A stretch of DNA of 45,758 nucleotides. Origin: Nitrospinota bacterium (GTDB taxonomy: Bacteria > Nitrospinota > Nitrospinia > Nitrospinales > VA-1). A program made the position numbers and the translations under genes. Below the pieces are notes generated by a model. The model searched no databases and was not told the origin of the DNA. It saw only the letters and a list, made by a program, of their open reading frames with translations. The stretch is from the NCBI GenBank assembly GCA_009873635.1, contig WAHY01000015.1, positions 1 through 45,758 on the forward strand, written 5' to 3'. This document shows, one piece after another, positions 33,946 to 44,847 of this stretch; position 1 is the first letter of the stretch; the number at the start of each line of letters is the position of its first letter.

Positions 33946-35655
33946 GTGATTCAACATGATGTAGTGATTATTGGTGCTGGTCTTGCGGGAATGCGTTGTG
34001 CTTTGGAGGCATGTAAAGAGCTGGATGTTGCTCTATTGACCAAAGTATACCCCTCTCGATCTCATTCAGGTGCCGCACAAGGTGGGATTGCCGCTTCTCT
34101 AGGAAGCTCGGAACCGGATAGCTGGGAAGAGCATATGTATGACACCGTCAAGGGTGGTGACTTCCTCAGTGATCAGGACGCCGTGGAGGAATATGTCAAG
34201 GCCGCCCCCAGAGTCATCTATGAATTGGAGCATATGGGCTGTATTTTCAGCCGTACTCCAGATGGAAAAATTGCTCAGCGAAGTTTCGGTGGCCATTCTA
34301 AACCACGTGCATGTTTTTCTGCTGATCGTACTGGCCATGCCATTTTGCATGCACTTCATGAACAACTCATGAAGAATGAGGAATCCGTAAAAATTTATAA
34401 TGAGTGGTACATGCATTCCCTGATCCTTGATGGTGACCGTTGCAATGGTGTCGTGGTCAGTAATATCCAGACGGGGGAAGTGGAAGTGATGAAGGCCAAA
34501 GCTGTTGTATTTGCAACGGGTGGTTATGGCAGGGTTTTCAAAATTACTTCAAACGCTTTTGCCAGCACAGCTGATGGTGTAATGGCCGCATTCGATGTAG
34601 GCATTCCTCTGGAAGATCCAGAGTTTGTCCAGTTTCATCCATCAGGTTTGTTCCGCCAGGGAATTTTGTTTTCAGAAGCAGCACGTGGTGAAGGTGCATA
34701 TCTATTGAATGGAAATGGCGAACGTTTTATGGAAAAGTATGCCCCTTCACGTATGGAGTTGGCTCCTCGTGATATTGTTGCACGGGCTGAACAGAGTGAA
34801 ATAGATGCAGGCCGTGGTGTCAATGGTGAAGACTGTATCAACCTGGATTTAAGACATTTGGGTAAGGAACGGATCATGGAACGCCTGCCTCAAATCCGGC
34901 AATTGGGCATCGACTTTTTAGGTATAGACTGCATTACAGATTGTCTTCCTATTCAACCTACAGCGCATTATTCAATGGGGGGGATTCCGGTTGATAAAGA
35001 CTGCCACGTTATCAGTGATGAAAAGGGCACCCGTGTGAACGGTTTTTTTGCCGCTGGAGAATGCGCCTGTGTCTCTGTTCATGGTGGAAACCGGCTGGGT
35101 ACAAATTCCCTTCTGGACGCTGTCGTGTTTGGAGAACGTGCGGGTAAATCGGTGCTTGAATATGCCGTGGGTATTGACCATGGAAATGTAAATGAAGGGC
35201 AGGAAAAAGCACGGGTTCTGAAAAAGTTTGAGGATATTTATCAAAGAGATGGGTCAGAAAGCTATAACGATATCCGTGATGAAATGAAAGAAGTGATGAT
35301 GACCCATTGTGGTGTTTTCCGTGATGAAGAGAAACTTAAAGTTTGCATTGATACCTTGAAAGGACTGCAGGAAAAGTTCAAAAAGGGTAGAGTGACAGAC
35401 AAAGGTAAGGTGTTCAACACCGAGATTTATGAAATTATTGAGTTGGGGAACATGCTAGGCATGGCAATGCTTATTGCCACTGCGGCCTTGGAGAGAAAGG
35501 AAAGCCGGGGCGGGCATTATCGAACGGATTACCCCAAACGCGATGATGAAAACTTTCTCTATCATACGATGATCTTTGATTCCCAGGATGGACTGGTCAT
35601 TAAAAAGAAACCCGTTGTGATTACCAAATATCAACCCGCAGAGAGAACATATTAA
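33946..35655 (+). CDS. sdhA: Succinate dehydrogenase/fumarate reductase flavoprotein SdhA
   Basis: This is a 569-residue FAD subunit. The dinucleotide motif [14 protein letters not shown] starts at residue 7. [15 protein letters not shown] holds the His that covalently binds FAD. The active-site residues are in [33 protein letters not shown] and [13 protein letters not shown]. The C-terminal helical domain ends in a region typical of SdhA ([10 protein letters not shown]). The start is GTG 33946 behind GAGGTGA. With sdhB and sdhE downstream it forms a type-E succinate:quinone reductase, used in either direction of the TCA cycle. Confidence 0.95.
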   Translation: MIQHDVVIIGAGLAGMRCALEACKELDVALLTKVYPSRSHSGAAQGGIAASLGSSEPDSWEEHMYDTVKGGDFLSDQDAVEEYVKAAPRVIYELEHMGCIFSRTPDGKIAQRSFGGHSKPRACFSADRTGHAILHALHEQLMKNEESVKIYNEWYMHSLILDGDRCNGVVVSNIQTGEVEVMKAKAVVFATGGYGRVFKITSNAFASTADGVMAAFDVGIPLEDPEFVQFHPSGLFRQGILFSEAARGEGAYLLNGNGERFMEKYAPSRMELAPRDIVARAEQSEIDAGRGVNGEDCINLDLRHLGKERIMERLPQIRQLGIDFLGIDCITDCLPIQPTAHYSMGGIPVDKDCHVISDEKGTRVNGFFAAGECACVSVHGGNRLGTNSLLDAVVFGERAGKSVLEYAVGIDHGNVNEGQEKARVLKKFEDIYQRDGSESYNDIRDEMKEVMMTHCGVFRDEEKLKVCIDTLKGLQEKFKKGRVTDKGKVFNTEIYEIIELGNMLGMAMLIATAALERKESRGGHYRTDYPKRDDENFLYHTMIFDSQDGLVIKKKPVVITKYQPAERTY

Positions 35656-36596
35656 TGGCGACTTTCAGGATCAAGCGATTCAATCCGGAAAAACAGGCGG
35701 AACCTTATTTTGAGGAATTCCAACTGGATATACCTAAAGGTTCCACGCTTCTCGATTGTATGAACCTGATTAAATGGACACTGGACGGAAGCTTCTCTTA
35801 CCGCATGTCTTGTCGAAGCGCGATATGCGGGTCTTGTGCTGTAAAGGCGAATGGTCACGCTCTGCTGGCTTGCCAGCGACAGGCCGAACACATTATAGAT
35901 AATGACGAAACCATCACTTTGGAACCGCTCGGCAATATGAAGCCGATCAAAGATCTGGTGGTCGATTTCACCCCGTTCTGGGACAAGATAAATAAGGTCA
36001 AACCTTATCTGGAGCCAAAAGAAGCACCTCCGGAAAAAGAACGGCGCCAGTCGCAGGAAGAGTTTCTGAAAATTGATGACTCCAGTACATGCATCATGTG
36101 TGGGGCCTGTTATTCAGACTGCAATGTGCTGGAAGTGGACGACAACTTTCTGGGGCCTGCCGCCCTCGCAAAGGCTCAAAGGTTTGTCGGTGACTCGCGT
36201 GACTCCAAGACCCTTGAGCGGGTCAAGGAACTCAGTGAGCCGGGTGGCATTTGGGACTGTACTCACTGTGCTGAATGTGTTGAGCGTTGCCCGAAACCGG
36301 CGAGACCGTTTGATCGCATAAAAGAAGTCATGACCGTTGCTCTGGAGCAGGGTGTACACAACAATAATGGAGCCCGCCACGCTCTTTCCTTTTTTAATTC
36401 TGTGAAAAGAAGCGGAAATTTGAACGAAAACAGAATCCCCGTTGAGTCAATGGGATTTTTTAATATTCCAGGACTGATGAGTCTGATCCCGGTTGGATTG
36501 CGCATGTTCCTGAAAGGCAAGGTGCCGCCTGTTATCCATCATTCAATTGAGGAGATGGATGATGTTAAACGTATTTTCAAGGAGTTGGACCAATGA
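35655..36596 (+). CDS. sdhB: Succinate dehydrogenase/fumarate reductase iron-sulfur subunit SdhB
   Basis: This is a 313-residue Fe-S subunit. The N-terminal ferredoxin domain binds 2Fe-2S (CRSAICGSC and a later Cys). The C-terminal domain has [11 protein letters not shown] for one cluster and [14 protein letters not shown] for the others. It is longer than classical SdhB by a linker (residues about 120-140) and a C-terminal tail. It overlaps sdhA by one base and sdhE by four, so the three are translated together. It transfers electrons between SdhA and the HdrB-like SdhE. Confidence 0.93.
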   Translation: MATFRIKRFNPEKQAEPYFEEFQLDIPKGSTLLDCMNLIKWTLDGSFSYRMSCRSAICGSCAVKANGHALLACQRQAEHIIDNDETITLEPLGNMKPIKDLVVDFTPFWDKINKVKPYLEPKEAPPEKERRQSQEEFLKIDDSSTCIMCGACYSDCNVLEVDDNFLGPAALAKAQRFVGDSRDSKTLERVKELSEPGGIWDCTHCAECVERCPKPARPFDRIKEVMTVALEQGVHNNNGARHALSFFNSVKRSGNLNENRIPVESMGFFNIPGLMSLIPVGLRMFLKGKVPPVIHHSIEEMDDVKRIFKELDQ

Positions 36597-37468
36597 AGTT
36601 TGCCCTGTTTACTGGATGTGTTGCGAAAGGGGCGACCCGGGAGTTAATGCTATCTACAACTAAGGCGGCGGAAGGCCTGGGATTTGATTTCGTAGAAATG
36701 AAAGCCGCTTCCTGCTGTGGTGCCGGGGTGGTTTCTGAAAAAAGTCCTCTCCTTGCAGACGCTCTTAATGCACGTACTTTTTCTATTGCTGAAAAACAGA
36801 ACCTTGATATTGTCACAATCTGCTCTACCTGCCAGGGTACTTTGAAGAAAACTGAGGCTCATCTAAATGAGGATCCTGAATACAAAAAAAAGGTCAACGA
36901 TATCCTTGACGAGGGCGGACATCAATATAATGGCAAGACCAAAATCAAACATTTTGCCAACATTCTTGCCACTGAAGAGGGAATGGCAAGATTGAAGGAA
37001 CGCATCAAGAGACCGTTGACCGGGTTAAAAGTTGCGGCGTTTTATGGTTGTTATGTTCTTCGCCCGTCAGAAAACTCGGACTTCGAGAACCCGGATAACC
37101 CGACCGGCATGGAAGATATCTTTGCGGCACTGGGCGCGACACCGGTTTATTATCCTAGTCGAACCAAGTGTTGTGGATTTCCCATCATCATGATGAACAA
37201 ACCCGCTTCTCTGGGTATGTCGGGCAATGCTTTGCTGGACGCTATAAACCACGGAGCTGATGTTTTGGCAACAGGGTGTCCGCTTTGCCACTTGAGCCTG
37301 GATTCTTATCAGCCGGAGATGGAAATCCTTCAGAAGAAGAATAATGAAATCCCTATTTTACACCTCCCCCAGCTTGTTGCCTTGGCACTCGGCTATTCCC
37401 CTGCTGAGCTTGGCATGGATAAACATATTGTCTCCACCCTGAAAATCAACGAGATATTAGCAAGTTAG
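36593..37468 (+). CDS. sdhE: Type-E succinate:quinone reductase subunit SdhE (HdrB-like, CCG domains)
   Basis: This is a 291-residue protein with two CCG domains, the hallmark of heterodisulfide reductase subunit B. The first has ASCCGAG and CSTC; the second has TKCCGFP and CPLCH. In type-E complexes this subunit replaces the haem-b membrane anchors SdhC and SdhD, binds an unusual Fe-S cluster, and attaches the enzyme to the membrane without transmembrane helices. None are seen here. The four-base overlap with sdhB confirms the operon. No SdhC/D-type gene follows. Confidence 0.9.
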   Translation: MKFALFTGCVAKGATRELMLSTTKAAEGLGFDFVEMKAASCCGAGVVSEKSPLLADALNARTFSIAEKQNLDIVTICSTCQGTLKKTEAHLNEDPEYKKKVNDILDEGGHQYNGKTKIKHFANILATEEGMARLKERIKRPLTGLKVAAFYGCYVLRPSENSDFENPDNPTGMEDIFAALGATPVYYPSRTKCCGFPIIMMNKPASLGMSGNALLDAINHGADVLATGCPLCHLSLDSYQPEMEILQKKNNEIPILHLPQLVALALGYSPAELGMDKHIVSTLKINEILAS

Positions 37469-37600
37469 GTTTAATTAAGCATCCTGTAATTTAGTTCGTT
37501 ACAACTTCTATAGCAAAACCTTTAAGAAAAAATATCTCCTATCATGTCACCGAAAAGGTTAATATCATTGCGTTAATTTTTTTGTGGATATGAACTCCTG

Positions 37601-39142
37601 GTGAAAACTACTTTCAATAGACAATTATTTGTTCTGGCTTTGGGAGCCTTTATTTTTTTGGCTCTTCTTGCAATGCCGACTTTTACTGGATTAACACCTG
37701 TGGGGCAACGCATGTTGGCGGTGACCTTTCTTATGGCCATCTGGTGGATTGGAGAAGGTACCTCACTGGCTGTCACGGCTTTATTGCCTCTTTTTTTATT
37801 CCCATTACTGGGTATCATGCCAAGCAAGCAAGTGGCTCCGAATTATGCTAACCATCTGATTTTTCTTTTCCTTGGTGGGTTCATGATCGCTCTGGCCATG
37901 GAAAAGTGGAATTTTCACAAGCGCCTGGCTTTATGGATCATTCTTGTGATTGGAACTCGAACTCAACGTTTGATTCTGGGTTTTATGACGGCTACTGCCG
38001 CGTTATCGATGTGGATATCAAATACAGCTTCGACCATGATGATGTTCCCGGTTGCTATGGCTGTTGTTCGTCAAATTGCTGTTGATGCGTCTTTAAACGG
38101 TGTGAAAAATGATGAAACGCAAAGACAAATTGAACAAGGGGTGGGTCTTGTCCTCATGTTGGGACTGGCCTATTCCGCCAGTATTGGTGGAGCGGGAACC
38201 CTGATTGGCACGGCACCAAATATCGTGTTTGTGGGTTTTTATAAAAAAATGTTCCCGGAGTACCCGGAAATAACTTTTTTCAAATGGATGGTGATGGCCA
38301 TTCCGGTGGTTATCGTTTTTGTTCCACTAGTTTGGTTGTACTTATGCCGTTTTGTTTCTCCTTTATCGTTGAAAAATATTTCTGCAGGCAGCCATGAAAT
38401 CATCCAACAGGAATTAGACGATTTAGGCCCCATCAATCGTGCTGAAAAAACTGTGGCGGTGGTGTTCTGCCTGACAGCTTTTTTATGGATTTTTCGCCAG
38501 CCAATTTCTTTCGGTATGTTTGTGGTGCCCGGATGGTCAGGCCTTTTTTCTCACTCAGAATATTTGCACGATTCTACAGTAGCCATGACGATGGGTGTGT
38601 TGCTTATGATTTTGCCTATTGATGGTCTAAAGGGACGTGAGTTAGATGGCAAGAGGGAGTTCTTTGCACTGGACTGGAAAACGGTACAGGAAAAAATTCC
38701 CTGGGGTATTTTACTTTTATTTGGGGGAGGATTTGCCCTGGCCAGCGGCTTTGGCGCAACAGGACTGGATAAATGGATAGGAAATAAGCTTACAGGTGTA
38801 GCCGGATGGCCATTGTGGTTAGTAGTTCTCAGTATTTGTATTGCCATTACATTTTTAACGGAGTTGACCTCAAATACTGCAACCACAACGATGATTCTCC
38901 CGATATTAGGCATGTCGGCAGTGGCTGTAAACATCCATCCTCTATTTTTTATGGTTCCGGCAACGTTGGCAGCATCCTTCGCATTCATGTTGCCAGTTGC
39001 GACGCCTCCTAATGCAATTGTGTTTGGAAGTGGCTGGGTAACCATCCCGCAGATGTCACGAACTGGATTTGCGCTCAACTTTGCTGGAGCGGGGATCGTG
39101 ACTGGTGCTGTCTTGATCCTTGTGGAATCCCTGTTCCTTTAG
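37601..39142 (+). CDS. SLC13/DASS-family dicarboxylate transporter
   Basis: This is a 513-residue transporter with about 11-12 membrane helices. The two family SNT motifs are present: WISNTASTMMMFP in the first half and TSNTATTTMILP in the second. The LPVATPPNAIVFG signature is near the C-terminus. Family members move succinate, fumarate, malate or citrate, usually with sodium. The position 132 bases after sdhABE suggests C4-dicarboxylates, though co-transcription is not shown. The apparent start is GTG 37601 with no clear ribosome-binding site, so the true start may differ slightly. Confidence 0.88.
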   Translation: MKTTFNRQLFVLALGAFIFLALLAMPTFTGLTPVGQRMLAVTFLMAIWWIGEGTSLAVTALLPLFLFPLLGIMPSKQVAPNYANHLIFLFLGGFMIALAMEKWNFHKRLALWIILVIGTRTQRLILGFMTATAALSMWISNTASTMMMFPVAMAVVRQIAVDASLNGVKNDETQRQIEQGVGLVLMLGLAYSASIGGAGTLIGTAPNIVFVGFYKKMFPEYPEITFFKWMVMAIPVVIVFVPLVWLYLCRFVSPLSLKNISAGSHEIIQQELDDLGPINRAEKTVAVVFCLTAFLWIFRQPISFGMFVVPGWSGLFSHSEYLHDSTVAMTMGVLLMILPIDGLKGRELDGKREFFALDWKTVQEKIPWGILLLFGGGFALASGFGATGLDKWIGNKLTGVAGWPLWLVVLSICIAITFLTELTSNTATTTMILPILGMSAVAVNIHPLFFMVPATLAASFAFMLPVATPPNAIVFGSGWVTIPQMSRTGFALNFAGAGIVTGAVLILVESLFL

Positions 39143-39226
39143 ACTTAAACCTCAATAAATTAAGTGATTATGGTTATGGTTCTTAGGGTGTTGCTTTAAG
39201 GAAAGTAAACTGGTATTTAGTGTGTC

Positions 39227-42200
39227 ATGAATCCTTCCAACTTCGTACATCTTCACCTGCATACATCTTATAGCTTGCTGGACTCTTCGATACGCCACTC
39301 TGCTTTATTTGAAAAAGCAGTGGAGTTTGGTATGCCGGCTGTCGCGATGACCGACCATGGTAATTTGTTCGGGGCCGTCGAATTTTATAATACTGCCCGA
39401 AAGTTTGGTGTCAAACCTATCATCGGATGTGAAGTCTATGTTGCCCCCGAAAGCAGACATGAAAAGAGCTCGAAAGATGGCCTTCGGGATGCTTCATATC
39501 ACTTGATTCTTCTTTCTGAAAATGAGACGGGTTATAAAAATCTCCTGAAGCTTGTGACCAAGGGGTATCTGGAGGGTTTCTATTATAAGCCGCGCATCGA
39601 TAAGGAACTGCTGGCAGAATGCTCAGAAGGTCTTATCGCTCTGAGCTCTTGTATTCGTGGTGAGGTAGCTCATAACGTGAATCGTGAGAATGTTCCCCGT
39701 GCTATCAAAGTCGCCAGCCAGTATTCAGAAATTATGGGGGAGAATAATTTTTTCCTTGAGCTGCAAAATCACCAACTGGAAAACCAGGACAGAATCAATA
39801 AGGAAATTATTGGCATTGGCAAAAAACTCGACCTGCCAGTAGTGGCAACCAATAATTGTCACTACATCAATCGAGAAGATTTTCATGCCCATGAAATTCT
39901 GTTGTGTCTGCAGACGGGAAAGACGATGTCAGATCCCTATCGAATGCAGTATCCCAAGGATGAATTTTATTTTAAATCTCCTCAAGAGATGATCGCTTTG
40001 TTTAAAGAGACACCAGAAGCGATAGAGAACACTTTGAAAATTGCTGATCGCTGTGAACTGGAGCTGGAATTTGACAAGCTTAATCTTCCGGATTATCCGG
40101 TTCCTGACACATATTCCCTTGAAACTTACCTTGAAGAGAAGTCTCGCGAAGGTTTGGCAAAAAGATTTGAAGAACTGGATAAACGCAAGATTGAATTTGA
40201 GCGTGAAGCCTATGAAAACAGACTGGATGAAGAGCTGGGAATTATTAAGAGGATGGGATACCCCGGTTATTTTCTGATCGTATGGGACTTTATCCACCAC
40301 GCCAAGGAAAACGGCATTCCAGTAGGTCCTGGCCGTGGCTCGGCCGCAGGTAGCGTGGTGGCCTATGCCCTGCAAATCACTGATATCGATCCCCTGCAGT
40401 ATGATTTGTTGTTCGAGCGGTTTTTGAATCCGGAAAGAGTCAGCATGCCGGATATAGATATTGACTTCTGCATGGATGGCAGGGATGAGGTGATTAAATA
40501 TGTTACCGAGAAATATGGTGGCAACCAGAATGTTACCCAAATTATTACCTTTGGCAGTATGAACGCTAAGGGGGTCATTCGTGATGTCGGTAGAGTTTTG
40601 GACATGACTTATGGTGAAGTTGACAAGTTAGCGAAACTTGTTCCCAATAAATTGAATATATCTCTTAAAGAAGCTTTCAAGGAAGAACCGCAATTTGACA
40701 AGTTGCGCAAGGAAAATGAGCAAGTTGCGGAACTGCTGGATATTGCTAAAAATCTTGAAGGGTTACAGCGGCATTGTTCGACTCATGCGGCTGGAGTGGT
40801 CATTTCCTCCAAGGCACTGACTGAATTTTGTCCACTTTATAAAGGTGGAAATGATGAGGTTGTGACTCAATATGCCATGGGCAGTGTAGAAAAACTCGGC
40901 CTGCTGAAAATGGATTTTCTCGGCCTTAGAACTTTGACGGTGATCAACAATGCCTTAAAGCTGATCAGGCAATCAAAAAATATTGATTTGGATATAGGTG
41001 CCATCCCTCTGGACGACTCTGCCACCTATCAGCTGCTTTGTGATGCGAAAACGCTTGGGGTATTCCAACTGGAAAGTTCAGGGATGCGCGATCTTCTTAA
41101 AAAACTTAAACCGGACTGCTTTGAAGATATCATTGCTCTTTTAGCGATGTACCGGCCAGGGCCCCTTGAAAGTGGTATGGTTGATGATTATGTCAAGCGA
41201 AAGCATGGGACTTTGGAAGAAAAATATGATCTTCCTCAATTGGAATCCATTCTCAAGGAAACACATGGGGTCATCCTCTACCAGGAACAAGTGATGAAGA
41301 TTGCAAGCGTCCTGGCCGGGTTCAGTCTGGGTGATGCGGATCTGTTAAGAAGAGCCATGGGTAAAAAGAAACCTGAGGAAATGGCGGCGCAGAGGGAGAA
41401 ATTTCTAAATGGGTCAAAAGCCAAAAATATAGATGTAAAGAAATCGGAGAAAGTTTTTAACCTGATGGAAAAGTTTGCCGGTTACGGTTTTAACAAATCT
41501 CACAGCGCCGCATATGCTCAGGTTTCTTACCAGACCGCCTACCTGAAAGCTCATTTCCCGCTGGAATTTTTTGGTGCATTGATAACCAGTGATATGGACA
41601 ACACGGATAAGGTTTTGCGTTATATCCACGATTGCCGTGAATTGAACATCACGGTACAACCTCCGGATGTGAACTTGAGCCAGCGTGACTTTTCAGTCGC
41701 CAACAATGTGTTGGTTTTTGGTCTTGGGGCAATAAAAAATGTCGGGAGCAAGGCCATCGACAATATTATTGAAGCGAGGAAGGAGTTGACTCAATTCAGC
41801 TCCCTGGGACAGTTGTGTGAGAGCGTTGACATGCAGTTAGCCAATAAACGGGTTTTTGAAAGTTTGATAAAAAGTGGGGCCTGCGATTCCCTTGGTAAAA
41901 CCAGGGCTCAGATGATGAGCGATTTGCAAGTCTGTATGGAACGAGGGCAGGCAAAGCAAAGAGACCAAAATTTGGGACAGTCGAATATGTTTGATACGTT
42001 TGAGGCTGATGTTGAAGAAGATAAATCCATTTCTGTTGAAGACTGGAGTGATACAGAGAGGCTCCGTTTGGAAAAAGAGAGCATAGGGTTTTATATCACT
42101 GGCCATCCTCTGGATGGGTTCACCCGGGAGTTGTCCTGGTTTACAGATGCCACCTCAGCCTCAATCGCTGAAATGGGAAATAAGAAAAAGGTCAGCCTGG

Positions 42201-42682
42201 CGGGTATGCCTATCAAGCATCTCCCTAAAACCACTCGCAAGGGTGATAAGATGGGGATTATTACTCTGGAGGATTTGCAGGGTTCGGTGGAGGTTATTCT
42301 TTGGCCGGAGATTTATGAAAAAGCCCAAACGCTTTTGTTGGCGGAAGAACCTCTGCTTGTGAAAGGTGAAGTGGATGCCGAGGGCAGCCTGCCAAAGGTC
42401 ATTGCAACTGAAGTGTTTCCGCTTGGACAGGCGAATCAGCACTTTCAAGGCAAGGTGATGATCCACTTCAGGACTCTGGGACTGGAGCGTGAAACTTTGA
42501 TCGCGGTAAAAGAGATTTTAGCGTCACATAAGGGCAATAACGATACCCGGTTACATTTTATATTCCCTGATAATAAAGAACGTGTAGTAACTGTGGCGGA
42601 TGAATTACGTATTAAGCCTTCTGATGAAGTATTGGGCCAGATTGAGTCTCTTCTGGGGGAAGATGCCATTTTATTTGAATAG
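39227..42682 (+). CDS. dnaE: DNA polymerase III alpha subunit DnaE
   Basis: This is a 1151-residue replicative polymerase catalytic subunit. It comprises an N-terminal PHP domain (VHLHLHTSYSLLD, AMTDHGNLFG), palm and catalytic region (GPGRGSAAGSVVAYAL, then the acidic PDIDIDFCMDGR), thumb, fingers with YGFNKSHSAAYA, a beta-clamp-binding region and a C-terminal OB fold (LEDLQGSVEVILWP). The length is usual for DnaE1. It starts at ATG 39227 with no strong Shine-Dalgarno sequence and stands alone, with no other replication gene next to it. Confidence 0.97.
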   Translation: MNPSNFVHLHLHTSYSLLDSSIRHSALFEKAVEFGMPAVAMTDHGNLFGAVEFYNTARKFGVKPIIGCEVYVAPESRHEKSSKDGLRDASYHLILLSENETGYKNLLKLVTKGYLEGFYYKPRIDKELLAECSEGLIALSSCIRGEVAHNVNRENVPRAIKVASQYSEIMGENNFFLELQNHQLENQDRINKEIIGIGKKLDLPVVATNNCHYINREDFHAHEILLCLQTGKTMSDPYRMQYPKDEFYFKSPQEMIALFKETPEAIENTLKIADRCELELEFDKLNLPDYPVPDTYSLETYLEEKSREGLAKRFEELDKRKIEFEREAYENRLDEELGIIKRMGYPGYFLIVWDFIHHAKENGIPVGPGRGSAAGSVVAYALQITDIDPLQYDLLFERFLNPERVSMPDIDIDFCMDGRDEVIKYVTEKYGGNQNVTQIITFGSMNAKGVIRDVGRVLDMTYGEVDKLAKLVPNKLNISLKEAFKEEPQFDKLRKENEQVAELLDIAKNLEGLQRHCSTHAAGVVISSKALTEFCPLYKGGNDEVVTQYAMGSVEKLGLLKMDFLGLRTLTVINNALKLIRQSKNIDLDIGAIPLDDSATYQLLCDAKTLGVFQLESSGMRDLLKKLKPDCFEDIIALLAMYRPGPLESGMVDDYVKRKHGTLEEKYDLPQLESILKETHGVILYQEQVMKIASVLAGFSLGDADLLRRAMGKKKPEEMAAQREKFLNGSKAKNIDVKKSEKVFNLMEKFAGYGFNKSHSAAYAQVSYQTAYLKAHFPLEFFGALITSDMDNTDKVLRYIHDCRELNITVQPPDVNLSQRDFSVANNVLVFGLGAIKNVGSKAIDNIIEARKELTQFSSLGQLCESVDMQLANKRVFESLIKSGACDSLGKTRAQMMSDLQVCMERGQAKQRDQNLGQSNMFDTFEADVEEDKSISVEDWSDTERLRLEKESIGFYITGHPLDGFTRELSWFTDATSASIAEMGNKKKVSLAGMPIKHLPKTTRKGDKMGIITLEDLQGSVEVILWPEIYEKAQTLLLAEEPLLVKGEVDAEGSLPKVIATEVFPLGQANQHFQGKVMIHFRTLGLERETLIAVKEILASHKGNNDTRLHFIFPDNKERVVTVADELRIKPSDEVLGQIESLLGEDAILFE

Positions 42683-42767
42683 CAATCATTTGCAGGCCGC
42701 TGATTTGTGCGCTAATCTAACGCTTTAAATTTTAACATTTCTTATATCTGCCGAAGGCGAAATAAAT

Positions 42768-44078
42768 ATGGAAGTTAAAGAATTTTCCTTACGATACTAC
42801 AACGATGTGATGGCTAATGGATTGACGGTGGTTACCGTTGAAATGCCGCATATTCACACCATGGAAGTATCAATGTTTGTCCGCGCTGGTTTAAGGTTTG
42901 AAACTGATAAGAATAACGGGATATCCCATTTCCTGGAACACATGATGTTCCGGGGTAATAAGAAATACCCGAATTCAATTTCCCTGAATAAGGAATTTGA
43001 GAATATTGGCCGGGATCTCCGGGCTTCAACACTTGGTGAGTATACCCAGTACGGGTTCAGTCCGCATATTTCAGAGTTGGATAAGGGGATGGAACTTTTC
43101 TCAGAGTTTCTTTATTCCCCAACTTTTCCGGAAATAGAGCTGGAAAGGGAAATTATTCTTGAAGAGTATTATGAAGAACTTAATGAAGAAGGCGTGAATG
43201 TGGATATAAACAACCAGGCCTGCAAGTTGCTTTATCCTGATAATCCAATCTCATGGCCAACTATAGGCACAGAGAAGAGCATTAAATCTATTAATGTGGA
43301 AATGTTAAGGGATTATTACAATGTCCATTATGTTCCCGGCAATATGATTTTGGCGGTTTCAGGCCCGACTGAGCATGATTATATCCTTTCAATGGCAGAA
43401 AAGTATTTTTCACGGTTCTCAAATACTGTAGCGCCGATTGCAAAAGATTGCTTTATAGATAGTATCTCTGAGAAGCAGGACCGGCCTCAGTTTCTTTTTC
43501 AGCAGGACTCAGATAGCCAGATTGAACTGCAAATATGCTTTCGTTCCTGTTCCTATAACCATAAAGATTTTTTGACGATGGGATTGATCAGTCGAATATT
43601 TGATGATGGATTCACCTCCAGGCTACAGAGAGTGCTTAGAGAAGAACGTGGCCTTGTATATTCTGTAGAATGCCGGGCCACCAGTATGTCAGATATTGGC
43701 ACCATGGATTTTGATGTCACGGTAAGACCTGAAAAACTTTTGGAAGTGACAGATGTATTGCTTCAGGAAATTAAAGCTTTTGTGAACCATGGCCCTACAG
43801 ATTACGAAGTGGCTCATGTGAAAAAACGTTATATGTTTGATTTGGATTCGGAACTGGATGATCCTTATAAGCAAGTGGTGCGTTATGCCTTTCCTCATCT
43901 CTATTCAGAAGAGCTTTCTTTGGAAGAAGAACGAAACCGGATAGAAATGATCTCAAAATCAAAAATTATGGAAGTTGCTCGAAAAACTTTTGTTCCTGAA
44001 GTGATGAACCTCATTCTTGTTGGTCCTTATACTCCGGAATTGCAGGAAGGTCTGGAGCAACTGGCTCTGAAATATTAA
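42768..44078 (+). CDS. M16-family zinc metallopeptidase
   Basis: This is a 436-residue pitrilysin-fold peptidase. The inverted zinc motif HFLEH is at residues 54-58, with the third ligand Glu in IILEEYYEE (about 132-133). The C-terminal half has the substrate-binding GLVYSVECR region. The size matches single-chain bacterial homologues of the mitochondrial processing peptidase, which act as dimers. There is no signal peptide, so it is probably cytoplasmic. AAGGCG precedes the ATG. The next gene starts four bases after its stop, suggesting an operon with the haem-b lipoprotein. Confidence 0.88.
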   Translation: MEVKEFSLRYYNDVMANGLTVVTVEMPHIHTMEVSMFVRAGLRFETDKNNGISHFLEHMMFRGNKKYPNSISLNKEFENIGRDLRASTLGEYTQYGFSPHISELDKGMELFSEFLYSPTFPEIELEREIILEEYYEELNEEGVNVDINNQACKLLYPDNPISWPTIGTEKSIKSINVEMLRDYYNVHYVPGNMILAVSGPTEHDYILSMAEKYFSRFSNTVAPIAKDCFIDSISEKQDRPQFLFQQDSDSQIELQICFRSCSYNHKDFLTMGLISRIFDDGFTSRLQRVLREERGLVYSVECRATSMSDIGTMDFDVTVRPEKLLEVTDVLLQEIKAFVNHGPTDYEVAHVKKRYMFDLDSELDDPYKQVVRYAFPHLYSEELSLEEERNRIEMISKSKIMEVARKTFVPEVMNLILVGPYTPELQEGLEQLALKY

Positions 44079-44082
44079 TTGC

Positions 44083-44847
44083 ATGAAACAAAATAGAATA
44101 TTTACCTTCGCACTACTTTTATTTTTTCTCACGGCTTGCGGTGTGAATGTTGAGGATTGTTTGCAGGATGAAACTTGCGGTCCGGCTATACCTGTTGCCA
44201 ACCATGATGGAGCTTTGCCGTCAGATCCTTATGACTCCTTTTGGGATAAAAAAGCTGTAGCCGTAAAGGTGGAGCTTGGTCCTCAAATGATCACTAATCC
44301 TAAATGGCCGAATCCTTCTACAAAGGAAGTCACGATTCGCGCGGCTAAAAATAATAACGACATCGCCATAATGCTGGAATGGAATGATGATACCAGGTCC
44401 AGCAACTTTGACCACTCGGCTTTGTATGTCGACCGAGCTGCAGTGATGTTTCCAGTCACTGTTAGTAAAGAAGCTCCCTCGATCACCATGGGAGAGCCGG
44501 GAATGCCTGTCAATATCTGGCAATGGAAGGCCATTGGCGGGGAGAGGGGCCAGCCAGGTGTAAAAGATAACCCCAATTCAATGCTTGCTCACCAGACCAT
44601 TGAAGATTTGAATGCTGAAGGATTCAGCACTCTGACCGATCAGAATCAGCAGGATGTGAAAGGTGGGGCGATTTGGAAAGACAATAAATGGCGTCTGGTT
44701 TTGAATCGTTCCCTGACAAATGGAAATGCAAATGATGTGCAGTTCAGGCAATCGGTATTGATGGCCACTGCAGTCTGGAATGGTTCCAATAAAGAATTGA
44801 ACGGGCAAAAAGGTCTTGCCGGCTGGCTTCTTTTAAAGTTTAGTTGA
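44083..44847 (+). CDS. Lipoprotein with ethylbenzene-dehydrogenase-type haem-b domain (NxrC/DMSO reductase gamma-like)
   Basis: This is a 254-residue lipoprotein: the signal ends FLTAC with Cys19 lipidated. The mature part matches the haem-b-binding gamma subunits of respiratory molybdoenzymes (EbdC, NxrC, chlorate reductase gamma). It has the DSFWDKKAVAVKVELGPQ opening, the IAIMLEWNDDTRS strand pair, AAVMFPV with a candidate Met ligand, and MGEPGMPVNIWQWKA, which usually carries the other ligand. No alpha or beta subunit is near, so it may work alone as an electron carrier or belong to an enzyme encoded elsewhere. It is four bases after the M16 gene and overlaps the convergent fetB-like gene by eight. 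Confidence 0.8.
   Translation: MKQNRIFTFALLLFFLTACGVNVEDCLQDETCGPAIPVANHDGALPSDPYDSFWDKKAVAVKVELGPQMITNPKWPNPSTKEVTIRAAKNNNDIAIMLEWNDDTRSSNFDHSALYVDRAAVMFPVTVSKEAPSITMGEPGMPVNIWQWKAIGGERGQPGVKDNPNSMLAHQTIEDLNAEGFSTLTDQNQQDVKGGAIWKDNKWRLVLNRSLTNGNANDVQFRQSVLMATAVWNGSNKELNGQKGLAGWLLLKFS

Noticed and set aside
38551-39078. 175-codon minus-strand frame in the SLC13 gene
   Set aside because: It is antisense to conserved transporter motifs.
39929-40540. 203-codon minus-strand frame inside dnaE
   Set aside because: It is antisense to the highly conserved polymerase domain and has no recognisable domain; length is explained by codon bias of dnaE.
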